Assembly: GCA_002431975.1 (NCBI GenBank) | Contig: DJFA01000083.1 | Location: 7,280 to 13,592 of the forward strand | From: Ruminococcus sp. UBA5884 | Lineage (GTDB): Bacteria; Bacillota; Clostridia; Oscillospirales; Ruminococcaceae | Reading direction: 5' to 3' | DNA length: 6,313 nt | Shown: one piece after another, positions 1-6,166 of the stretch | How positions within the stretch are numbered: position 1 is the first letter of the stretch | Layout of the letters: every line of letters begins with the position of its first letter | Made by a program: the position numbers and the translations under genes | The notes under the pieces: generated by a model | The model's database searches: none | Seen by the model: only the letters and a program-made list of their open reading frames with translations | What the model was told of the DNA's origin: nothing

Positions 1-110
1 GATATTTGTTTTCTGTACGGAAAATCGTTGGTCAACAGATTAAATTCCGGTAAAACCAATGGGCGGATATTTTTCAGATTACAGGCGGCAGTTTGCCGCT
101 CGCCCCTACA
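1..110 (-). repeat. E1: degenerate long-class REPIN-like element, left part cut by the window edge
   Basis: Bases 1-30 match the reverse complement of the core of E2 (3451-3481) with one gap and two mismatches. The similarity continues to the GGGCG at 61-65. The right terminus ends in CGCCCCTACA (101-110), as in the other copies. Between these lies an altered palindrome, GCGGCA (85-90) and TGCCGC (94-99) around GTT, instead of the usual GACCA/TGGTC centre, with about 20 extra bases before it. The element is therefore expanded and decayed. The opposite terminus lies outside the window. Orientation is opposite to E2 and the same as E5. It lies immediately upstream of hisS. Confidence 0.75.
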
Positions 111-187
111 GAATCGGATTGGCGTTAAATAATATACAGACAGAAATCATCAATACCGGAATTTAACTGATAACACCCACATATATT
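111..187. repeat. Repeat flank plus a second, inverted core remnant in the hisS leader
   Basis: Bases 118-127 (ATTGGCGTTA) are identical to 5231-5240, which flanks E4, so 111-136 is the conserved outer flank of E1. Bases 154-172 then resemble the element core in the opposite direction. CCGGAATTTAA at 156-166 is the exact reverse complement of 40-50, and the CTGATAAC that follows recurs in E2 near 3443-3450. The hisS leader therefore looks built from two head-to-head repeat fragments. I found no T-box hallmark sequence, no intrinsic terminator and no convincing promoter here. Confidence 0.5.
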
Positions 188-194
188 AAGGAGG
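188..194 (+). promoter_or_regulatory. Ribosome binding site of hisS
   Basis: AAGGAGG is a full Shine-Dalgarno match, 10 nt before the ATG at 205. It fixes the hisS start. Confidence 0.9.
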
Positions 195-204
195 TTTTTT
201 ACCT

Positions 205-1512
205 ATGGCTCTTTCATTTCAAAGACCTAACGGAACAGAAGATATTACACCGCAGAATGTGTATAAATGGCATACAGTTGAAAAACTTGCCCGTGATACT
301 GCTGAAAGCTTCGGATTCAGTGAAATAAGAATCCCTACTTTTGAAAATACAAACCTTTTTCTGCGTTCAGTAGGCGAAACTACTGACGTTGTACAGAAGG
401 AAATGTATTCAGTAACCGCCAAGGAAAGCACATTTACATTAAGACCTGAAGGTACTGCCGGCACTATGCGTGCAATGCTCCAGAACGGTCTGCTCAATGA
501 AGCTATGCCTCAGAAAGTTTTCTATATCCTTTCATGTTTCAGACATGAACGTCCGCAGGCTGGCAGACTCCGTGAATTTCATCAGTTCGGAGTCGAAATG
601 GCAGGAAGCAAATCTGCTGCTGCTGATGCGGAAGTAATCTCACTTGCAAAGACTCTTATCGACAGAATAGGTCTTAAAAATATAAAGCTCTATATCAACT
701 CAATAGGATGTCCTCAGTGCCGCAAAAAATATCATGAGGCTCTCAGAACATATTTTGAAGCAAGAAAAGATGAACTCTGTGACACCTGTCTTTCAAGACT
801 TGAAAAAAATCCTATGCGTATACTCGACTGCAAAAGCCCTGTATGCTCTGAAATAGCAAAAGATGCTCCTGTAATACTTGATTATCTCTGTGATGAATGC
901 AGCAGTCATTTTGAACAGCTCAAATCATACCTTAATGCTATGAATATAGAATTTACTGTAAATTCTAAAATAGTAAGAGGTCTTGATTACTATACAAAGA
1001 CTGTTTTTGAATTTGTAACAACAGATATAGGTGCTCAGGGTACTGTATGCGGCGGCGGAAGATATGACGGTCTTATACAGGAACTTGGCGGTGCTGCAAC
1101 TCCGTCACTCGGCTTTGCAATGGGTATTGAAAGACTTATAATCACCATGGAAAAACAGGGCTGTGATTTTATACAGCCGTCATCATGCGACCTCTATATT
1201 GCTCCTATGGGTGAAAATGCTCTTTTAAAAGCTATGACAATTGCAGATGAACTCCGCAAGGAAGGTTTCAGAGTTGAATACGATGTTATGGGCAGAGGTC
1301 TTAAAGCTCAGATGAAATATGCAGATAAACTCGGTTCAGCATTTTCTATGGTTCTCGGTGACAATGAACTTGAAAACGGTTCTGTTAAAATCAAAAATAT
1401 GAAAACCGGTGAACAGAATGAAATTGCTCTTGACAATAAATTTGCTGACAGATTTTCAGATATTTCCGTTGCAGGAATGTTCAGTGATACGCTCGGCAAT
1501 ATGAATATATAA
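205..1512 (+). CDS. hisS: Histidine--tRNA ligase (HisRS)
   Basis: This cytoplasmic class II synthetase charges tRNA-His with histidine using ATP. At 435 residues it has normal bacterial length. Visible signatures are TLRPEGT (78-84), motif 2 FRHE (112-115) with RLREFHQ (121-127), the histidine-specific VRGLDYYT (257-264), GGGRYDGL (283-290) and motif 3 GFAMGIERL (303-311). Residues from about 326 to 420 form the anticodon-binding domain. The insertion region carries eight cysteines, mostly paired (169/172, 192/195, 209/214, 229/232). This resembles many clostridial HisRS proteins and could bind metal, though that is inference. The start follows AAGGAGG with 10-nt spacing, and the MALSFQRPNGTEDITP opening is typical. 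aspS follows after 17 bp, so the two genes are almost certainly cotranscribed. The visible 204-bp leader is mostly repeat DNA and contains no recognisable T-box. Confidence 0.98.
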   Translation: MALSFQRPNGTEDITPQNVYKWHTVEKLARDTAESFGFSEIRIPTFENTNLFLRSVGETTDVVQKEMYSVTAKESTFTLRPEGTAGTMRAMLQNGLLNEAMPQKVFYILSCFRHERPQAGRLREFHQFGVEMAGSKSAAADAEVISLAKTLIDRIGLKNIKLYINSIGCPQCRKKYHEALRTYFEARKDELCDTCLSRLEKNPMRILDCKSPVCSEIAKDAPVILDYLCDECSSHFEQLKSYLNAMNIEFTVNSKIVRGLDYYTKTVFEFVTTDIGAQGTVCGGGRYDGLIQELGGAATPSLGFAMGIERLIITMEKQGCDFIQPSSCDLYIAPMGENALLKAMTIADELRKEGFRVEYDVMGRGLKAQMKYADKLGSAFSMVLGDNELENGSVKIKNMKTGEQNEIALDNKFADRFSDISVAGMFSDTLGNMNI

Positions 1513-1529
1513 CAGGAGGATTTTATAAA

Positions 1530-3308
1530 ATGGCAGACAATATGAAAGGTCTGAAACGTACTTGTTACTGTAATGACGTTGAAACTATAGGCTCTGAAGT
1601 CACAGTAGGAGGATTTGTCCAGAAAATCCGTGACCTCGGAAACCTTATATTCATTGACCTGCGTGACAGGACAGGTATAGTTCAGCTTGCATTCAATGAT
1701 GAAACTGACAGGGAAATATTTGAAAAAGCTGCTTCATGCAGAAGTGAATACGTTCTTATGGCAAAAGGTACTGTTCAGCAGCGTTCAAGTATTAACAAGG
1801 ATATAAAAACCGGAAATATCGAAATTATCGTAAATGATTTGAGAATCCTTGCAAAGGCTCAGACTCCGCCTTTTGAAATCCAGAATGAAACAAAGGTAAA
1901 TGAAGAACTCCGTCTTAAATACAGATATCTTGACCTCAGAAGAAAACCTTTGCAGGATAACCTTATAATGCGTCATAAAATCGCTCAGGCTGCAAGGGAA
2001 TACTACTGCTCAAACGGATTTATTGAAATAGAAACTCCTATGATGATGAAATCCACTCCGGAAGGAGCAAGAGATTACCTTATTCCGTCAAGAGTCCATA
2101 ACGGAAAATTCTATGCTCTCCCCCAGTCACCTCAGATATATAAACAGCTCCTTATGATTGCCGGAATGGATAAGTATATACAGCTTGCAAGATGTTTCAG
2201 AGATGAGGATTTACGAGCTGACCGCCAGCCTGAATTTACTCAGATTGACCTTGAAATGTCATTTGTTGATGTTGATGATATACTTGAATCAACAGAAGGT
2301 TTTATCTCATATCTTTTCAAAAAAGTACTTGATATTGATATACCTGTGCCGCTTCCAAGACTCAGATACAATGACGCTATGGCAAGATATGGTTCTGATA
2401 AGCCTGATACACGTTTCGGAATGGAAATTCAGGATATTTCAGAACTTGTAAAGAACTGCGGATTCGGCGTGTTTACATCAGCAATCGAAAACGGCGGCAG
2501 CGTCCGTGCTATAGTTGCTGAAAATGCTGCCAAAATACTTACAAGAAAAGAAATAGACAAGCTTACTGAAATGTCAAGAGGTATCGGTGCAAAAGGTCTT
2601 GCATATATACGCTGGGTTGACGAAAAACCTTCATGCTCATTTGCAAAATTCATGACAGAAGATGAACTCAATGCAATTATTTCAGCTCTCGGCTGCAAAC
2701 AGGGAGATGTTGCACTCATAGTTGCCGATAAAAACAAGATAACACTTCCTGTTCTCGGAGCATTAAGACTTAAAGTAGCAAAACAGCTTGATATCATTCC
2801 GGAAGGATATAATTTCCTCTGGATAACAGAATTTCCGTTCTTTGAATATGATGATGAAAGCGGTTCATGGCTTGCAATGCATCACCCGTTCACAATGCCT
2901 ATGGACGAATGTATACAGTATCTTGATACAAATCCTGAAAAGGTATATGCAAAGGCTTATGACCTTGTTCTTAACGGCGTTGAACTCTCATCAGGTTCAA
3001 TGAGAATTACAGATTATGAACTTCAGGAAAAAATGTTTAAGGCTCTCGGTCTTACAGAAGAAGAAATCCAGAAGAAATTCGGATTCCTTGTTGAAGCGTA
3101 TAAATACGGAGCTCCGCCGCATGGAGGTCTTGGCATAGGTCTTGACAGACTTTCAATGCTTATGTGCGGCTGTGACAGCCTCAGAGATGTAACTGCATTC
3201 CCTAAGGTACAGAATGCAAGCGAACTTATGTCAGAATGCCCGTCAGAGGTTGACAAGGAAAACCTTGATATACTCGGTATAAAGATAATTGATAATACAG
3301 ACAAATAA
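1530..3308 (+). CDS. aspS: Aspartate--tRNA ligase, bacterial type (AspRS)
   Basis: This class IIb synthetase charges tRNA-Asp with aspartate in the cytoplasm. At 592 residues it has the usual bacterial length. An N-terminal OB-fold anticodon domain (about 20-110) contains FIDLRDRTGIVQ. QSPQIYKQ (199-206) and motif 2 RCFRDEDLRADRQPEFTQ (221-238) mark the catalytic domain. A GAD insertion follows (about 285-420), then AMHHPFT (449-455) and motif 3 GIGLDRL (535-541), with FPKVQNA (557-563) near the end. In the OB fold, IRDLG puts Leu36 where the discriminating E. coli enzyme has Leu30. Many non-discriminating AspRSs have His there, so a tRNA-Asp-specific enzyme is favoured, on one residue only. 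AGGAGG (1514-1519) lies 10 nt before the ATG. It is the second gene of the hisS operon, and a terminator follows directly. Confidence 0.98.
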   Translation: MADNMKGLKRTCYCNDVETIGSEVTVGGFVQKIRDLGNLIFIDLRDRTGIVQLAFNDETDREIFEKAASCRSEYVLMAKGTVQQRSSINKDIKTGNIEIIVNDLRILAKAQTPPFEIQNETKVNEELRLKYRYLDLRRKPLQDNLIMRHKIAQAAREYYCSNGFIEIETPMMMKSTPEGARDYLIPSRVHNGKFYALPQSPQIYKQLLMIAGMDKYIQLARCFRDEDLRADRQPEFTQIDLEMSFVDVDDILESTEGFISYLFKKVLDIDIPVPLPRLRYNDAMARYGSDKPDTRFGMEIQDISELVKNCGFGVFTSAIENGGSVRAIVAENAAKILTRKEIDKLTEMSRGIGAKGLAYIRWVDEKPSCSFAKFMTEDELNAIISALGCKQGDVALIVADKNKITLPVLGALRLKVAKQLDIIPEGYNFLWITEFPFFEYDDESGSWLAMHHPFTMPMDECIQYLDTNPEKVYAKAYDLVLNGVELSSGSMRITDYELQEKMFKALGLTEEEIQKKFGFLVEAYKYGAPPHGGLGIGLDRLSMLMCGCDSLRDVTAFPKVQNASELMSECPSEVDKENLDILGIKIIDNTDK

Positions 3309-3309
3309 T

Positions 3310-3343
3310 AAAAAAGCGGTCATTTAAAATGGCCGCTGTTTTT
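3310..3343 (+). terminator. Intrinsic terminator of the hisS-aspS operon
   Basis: The stem AGCGGTCAT (3315-3323) pairs with ATGGCCGCT (3329-3337), with one G-U pair, around the loop TTAAA. It is followed by G and TTTTT (3339-3343) and preceded by an A-run, so it might also work weakly for minus-strand transcription. It begins only a few bases after the aspS stop. Confidence 0.88.
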
Positions 3344-3395
3344 ATGCATGATGGTTATTTTCTGAAATTAGGATTAAATAATATGCCGATTCGTT

Positions 3396-3533
3396 TGTAG
3401 GGGCGACCATTGGTCGCCCGTTGCAATCACCAGAATTTCATGCTGATAACCAATGATTTTTCCATACAGAAAACAAATATCGAATTTATGGTTTTACCAT
3501 AATTTCGGCGGGCGACCAATGGTCGCCCCTACA
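3396..3533 (+). repeat. E2: complete long-class REPIN-like element (138 bp)
   Basis: Two 25-bp termini, 3396-3420 and 3509-3533, are exact reverse complements of each other. Each is T + GTAG + a 19-nt palindrome with arms GGGCGACCA and TGGTCGCCC around one base + G. The 88-bp interior contains a core (3451-3508) matching the reverse complement of E5 6192-6249 at 51 of 58 positions without gaps, by hand count. No convincing target-site duplication is visible. It sits between the converging 3' ends of aspS and the pyrophosphorylase gene. It lacks a T-tract, so it is not a standard terminator. Confidence 0.9.
3482..3505. repeat. AT-rich mini-palindrome, copy 1 (inside E2)
   Basis: Arms TTATGGT (3486-3492) and ACCATAA (3496-3502) flank TTT. 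The 24-bp unit recurs at 3546-3569 with one mismatch, and inverted inside E5 at 6195-6218 with one mismatch. It is a secondary hairpin within the long-class core. Confidence 0.8.
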
Positions 3534-3545
3534 GGAATAACCGTT

Positions 3546-3569
3546 GAATTTATGGTTATACCATAATTT
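3546..3569. repeat. AT-rich mini-palindrome, copy 2 (outside E2)
   Basis: Direct repeat of 3482-3505 with one mismatch, with arms TTATGGT (3550-3556) and ACCATAA (3560-3566). It lies between the E2 terminus and the 3' end of the minus-strand pyrophosphorylase gene. In that gene's transcript it would form a short AU-rich hairpin soon after the stop. There is no U-run, so a terminator role is doubtful. Confidence 0.75.
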
Positions 3570-3591
3570 AAATGTGCGAACTTACGGAATA

Positions 3592-4815
3592 TTAAAGTTC
3601 AATACCGTTTTCCTTCATAAGCTCTCTTGCACTTTCAAGAGAATCCACACCTGTTTTATTCTTTATCGGAGCAAATTCCTTATTTCTGACTACTTCATAT
3701 GAAAGACAGTTATCCTGCATATGAACCATATCAAGCACAAGAGTTTCAAATTTATATCCGTTAGGCTTTTCAGGCTTTATATAAGAACCATTTTCATCAA
3801 TATAAGGAATTTTCTTTTCAACTACATGAACAGGGAGAGTCTTTCCTACAGAATCCTCAAGGCTGTCAACTCTGAAAAGATAATTGAGAATAACACCATA
3901 ATTATATGCAAGTCTGCCGCTTTCATCTCTAAGAGTTGTCATTTCCTCAGTCATTTCATAATATTCAACAATGGAAGGTCTGCCGTCCTCAAGGCACAGT
4001 ACGCCGACTTTTTCATCAGGAGCAGCCTTGCTTACAACTTTAGCACCTGACTGGCTGCCTGTAGCTATTACAGCACCTATAAAACATGGGTCAGCAATTT
4101 TCTGAAGAACATTATCAACAGCAAATACATTAAGCCATTCAATGCCGTCCCTTTCGATTTTATCGCTTAATCCGGCTTTTTTAAGAGATGAGAACCAGCC
4201 GCCGTTGCCGTTAGGAGATGAAGCAACTCTGTCTTTGGCTTCAAGGAATATTTTTTTATTGTAATCAACGCAAGGAGCCATTTCCTGAATGAAAAATGAA
4301 ACATAATCCTTGTTGTATCCGAAATAATTATTTTCCTCAAAGAAATTGACTGTATCATCATTATTTTTTTCACTTGTCATAATAAAAAGAGGAATCCACG
4401 CATCAGCCTGTTTTACTACAGCCATGATATTGTTTATAAGACATTCAAAAAGATAGAGAGTTTTAGTGATTCCTACATTAAGCATACCCTTAGGCTTATC
4501 AAAACCAAGTCTTGTACCCTGACCGCCTGCGAGCAGAACAGCACCAACCTTGCCTTTTCTGATTGCATCAAGACCGGCAGCAAGAAATTCATCTTTTTTC
4601 TGTTCTATTTCATTTATTGTGAGAGCACCAAGCGGTTCAAGCTTACCCTTTTCGACTTTATGTTCTTTATTGTCAAGAAGTGAGAGCAATGAAAAATCGA
4701 TACTGTTTATCTGGTTAAGAAGTTTGACCTGATTTTCAGAACTAAGTTCATTATAATATTTCAGAAGATGAGTCTGTCCGTATTTTTCAAGAATTTTTTT
4801 AACATCATTATACAT
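3592..4815 (-). CDS. UDPGP-family UDP-sugar pyrophosphorylase, resembling UDP-N-acetylhexosamine pyrophosphorylase (UAP1/AGX type)
   Basis: The family transfers UMP from UTP to a sugar 1-phosphate, yielding a UDP-sugar and pyrophosphate in the cytoplasm. The 407-residue product opens with a helical segment like that of UAP1 (GQTHLLKYYNEL). It then has the nucleotide loop LAGGQGTRLG (95-104), PKG (108-110), MTS (146-148), SPNGNGG (200-206), VDN (233-235), EYYE (284-287), KPNGYKFE (350-357) and EFAPIKN (380-386). Order and spacing follow human UAP1 as I recall it, but the protein ends soon after EFAPIKN, so the eukaryotic C-terminal domain of about 100 residues is absent. Where UAP1 has NAGNIANHF, this has NYGVILNYL, replacing the second Asn of a sugar-site motif by Val308. 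Substrate (GlcNAc-1-P, GalNAc-1-P or Glc-1-P) is undecided. GGGAGG lies 9 nt before the ATG, and a promoter stands at 4865-4893. It appears monocistronic. Confidence 0.9.
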   Translation of the reverse strand: MYNDVKKILEKYGQTHLLKYYNELSSENQVKLLNQINSIDFSLLSLLDNKEHKVEKGKLEPLGALTINEIEQKKDEFLAAGLDAIRKGKVGAVLLAGGQGTRLGFDKPKGMLNVGITKTLYLFECLINNIMAVVKQADAWIPLFIMTSEKNNDDTVNFFEENNYFGYNKDYVSFFIQEMAPCVDYNKKIFLEAKDRVASSPNGNGGWFSSLKKAGLSDKIERDGIEWLNVFAVDNVLQKIADPCFIGAVIATGSQSGAKVVSKAAPDEKVGVLCLEDGRPSIVEYYEMTEEMTTLRDESGRLAYNYGVILNYLFRVDSLEDSVGKTLPVHVVEKKIPYIDENGSYIKPEKPNGYKFETLVLDMVHMQDNCLSYEVVRNKEFAPIKNKTGVDSLESARELMKENGIEL

Positions 4816-4864
4816 ATAAATTATCCTCCCTTTGAAGCTTTAAGGTTATATTCAGCGTAATAAT

Positions 4865-4893
4865 ATATTACATTAAAAGCACTGAAAAGTCAA
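4865..4893 (-). promoter_or_regulatory. Sigma-70-type promoter of the pyrophosphorylase gene
   Basis: On the minus strand, -35 TTGACT (4893-4888) and -10 TAATAT (4870-4865) are separated by exactly 17 bp, with AT-rich DNA upstream. Transcription would begin near 4858, giving a leader of about 40 nt that includes the GGGAGG site at 4825-4830. The promoter lies outside the repeat elements. Confidence 0.8.
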
Positions 4894-4960
4894 TATATAA
4901 TGTATAAAGTGACTAAAATAGTTATATTATCATCAAAAAAATACTAATGTTTGCTGAAAA

Positions 4961-4984
4961 AATCTTATTTTAAAACAATGTTTC
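4961..4984. repeat. Left outer flank of E3
   Basis: The segment contains AATCTTAT and TTTAAAACAA, as in the E5 left flank (6129-6148), but is shorter because of gaps before the GTAG. The remaining 4894-4960 is AT-rich DNA upstream of the promoter, in which I see no other feature. Confidence 0.45.
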
Positions 4985-5057
4985 TGTAGGGGCGAACTGT
5001 GTTCGCCCGTTTGGGGTATGCTGTAAATCTGGCGGGCGAACACAGTTCGCCCCTACA
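4985..5057 (+). repeat. E3: short-class REPIN-like element with variant stem (73 bp)
   Basis: The termini 4985-5009 and 5033-5057 are exact 25-bp reverse complements, separated by 23 bp. Each has GTAG and a palindrome whose arms are GGGCGAAC and GTTCGCCC around 3 nt, in place of GGGCGACCA and TGGTCGCCC. The outer frame (TGTAGGGGCGA...TCGCCCG) is the same as in E2, E4 and E5. It lies between the HAD gene and the pyrophosphorylase promoter. Confidence 0.92.
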
Positions 5058-5142
5058 TAAACAATCATCGGATTTGTATTATTTTAACGCAAATTCGACA
5101 ATAAACTTTTATGATTCAAAATAAGGGATTTTTCTTATATTT
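5058..5142. repeat. E3-E4 linker made of conserved outer flanks
   Basis: The first part (5058-5086) resembles the right flank of E4 (5215-5245), sharing ACAATC, ATCG and TTATTTTA in the same order. The last part (5109-5142) resembles the left flank of E5 (6133-6166), sharing TTATGATT, AAAA, AAGG, ATTTTTC and TATTTTGTAGG. The tandem elements therefore look like two complete units placed end to end. Confidence 0.65.
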
Positions 5143-5214
5143 TGTAGGGGCGACCATCGGTCGCCCGCCTGAAATTTCGGTGAATCTAACGGGCGACCAA
5201 TGGTCGCCCCTACA
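5143..5214 (+). repeat. E4: short-class REPIN-like element (72 bp)
   Basis: The termini 5143-5167 and 5190-5214 are inverted with a single difference (central ATC on the left, AAT on the right) and a 22-bp spacer. The arms are GGGCGACC and GGTCGCCC next to GTAG, and the inverted pairing extends 3 bp outward as TTT/AAA. It has the same orientation as E3. It lies 23 bp beyond the HAD stop codon in the direction of that gene's transcription. Confidence 0.92.
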
Positions 5215-5237
5215 AAAAACAATCCATCGAATTGGCG

Positions 5238-6065
5238 TTATTTTATTATATTTTTAATAGCCATTGCAAAACCATTTTCAGAACAAAGACCTGTGACTTT
5301 ATCTGTATAATTTTTTACGCTATCAGGAGCATTTCCCATAGCAACCGAATATCCTGCATAGTCAAACATTGAAATATCATTGTTGCTGTCGCCGAGAGCC
5401 ATTATTTCAGATGATTTTATACCTGATACAAGATTTCCGCATACATATTCAAGAGCTTTTCCCTTGCTTGCATTTATATCGCTTATTTCTATATTGAGTG
5501 ACATTGAATTAGTAATATTGACATCAGACAGGACAGAACGGAGATTTTTTTCAGCTTTTTCACGTTCCTGAGCTGATGCGAAAAAGAGATTTATTTTTTC
5601 TGTTTTTGAAGGATTACTGCGAAAAAGCTTATAGATATCATCTGTCAGAGTGCATAATGAAGCAATTTCATCAATACTGAACATATCAAATGTGCAGGAG
5701 GCAAATTCAATTGCATGACTTTTCTGCATATATGAATTTCCGTCAATATAGATATCAGGAAAACATTTATAATTTTCTGAAAATTCAAATACAGCTTTAA
5801 CTGTATTTTCTGAAAGATATGAAGAATGAACGATATCGCCATTATTTTTTCTTATGCAGCTGCCATTTGAGGTAATAAAAAAATCAATTTCACTGATATC
5901 CTTAATCTGCTGAGGAATTTCAGAAAATGTTCTGCCAGTTGCAACAATTATTCTGATTCCTGATTGTGCGGCGGCTTTCAGCTGCAATATATTTTCCTCT
6001 GAAGTGCCGTAAGGAGATGTCAGCAGAGTGCCGTCAAGGTCTGTGGCAATAAGTTTTATATTCAT
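5238..6065 (-). CDS. Cof-type HAD-IIB family phosphatase
   Basis: The product is a predicted Mg2+-dependent cytoplasmic hydrolase of phosphorylated metabolites. The family often acts on sugar phosphates or cofactor precursors, and the substrate cannot be read from this sequence. At 275 residues it has the usual length. Motif I is DLDGT (9-13; nucleophile Asp9, acid/base Asp11), motif II ATGR (42-45, Thr43), followed by ITSNGS (64-69). A type IIB cap domain spans about 85-190. Motif III is ASKGKAL (199-205, Lys201), motif IV GDSNND (225-230, Asp226 and Asp230), then AMGNA (242-246). All catalytic residues are present. AAGGAG (minus strand, 6081-6076) lies 10 nt before the ATG. The stop codon lies in DNA shared with the flanks of other repeat copies. 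No good promoter was found. TATAAG at 6106-6101 is a possible -10 with no matching -35. Confidence 0.95.
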   Translation of the reverse strand: MNIKLIATDLDGTLLTSPYGTSEENILQLKAAAQSGIRIIVATGRTFSEIPQQIKDISEIDFFITSNGSCIRKNNGDIVHSSYLSENTVKAVFEFSENYKCFPDIYIDGNSYMQKSHAIEFASCTFDMFSIDEIASLCTLTDDIYKLFRSNPSKTEKINLFFASAQEREKAEKNLRSVLSDVNITNSMSLNIEISDINASKGKALEYVCGNLVSGIKSSEIMALGDSNNDISMFDYAGYSVAMGNAPDSVKNYTDKVTGLCSENGFAMAIKNIIK

Positions 6066-6091
6066 TAAGTATATTCTCCTTTCATTATACT

Positions 6092-6166
6092 GAAAAATCC
6101 CTTATAAAAACGTCAGTTCTATAACGAAAATCTTATGATTTAAAACAAGGAATTTTTCGTTTATTT
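6092..6166. repeat. HAD-gene leader containing the left outer flank of E5
   Basis: Bases 6133-6166 match 5109-5142 closely and form the E5 left flank. GAAAAATCCCTT (6092-6103) is the reverse complement of AAGGAATTTTTC (6147-6158) except for one position. The minus-strand leader transcript could therefore fold into a hairpin before the HAD gene if it starts upstream of 6158. It is also an inverted copy of part of the E4 flank (5123-5134). Confidence 0.55.

Noticed and set aside
1..204. T-box riboswitch upstream of hisS
   Set aside because: T-boxes often control synthetase operons in this group, but no T-box consensus sequence or terminator/antiterminator pair is visible in the 204 bp, which is mostly repeat DNA. 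One further upstream would be outside the window.
2429..2797. Open frame of 122 codons on the minus strand inside aspS
   Set aside because: It lies wholly within a well-conserved gene in an opposing frame, lacks recognisable motifs, and is explained by the composition of the aspS codons. The same applies to the other short overlapping frames.
3396..3533. CRISPR array
   Set aside because: The repeats are palindromic, inverted rather than direct, scattered over the window, and have related rather than unique spacers. No cas gene is present.
4985..5214. E3 and E4 as intrinsic terminators of the HAD gene
   Set aside because: The hairpins are strong, but on the minus strand E4 is preceded by a T-run and followed by A-rich sequence, and E3 has no U-tract. 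They may stall or stabilise RNA but do not fit the standard terminator form.
6084..6089. Perfect minus-strand TATAAT as the HAD -10 box
   Set aside because: Transcription would start near 6077, inside the Shine-Dalgarno sequence (6076-6081), and no matching -35 stands 16-18 bp upstream.
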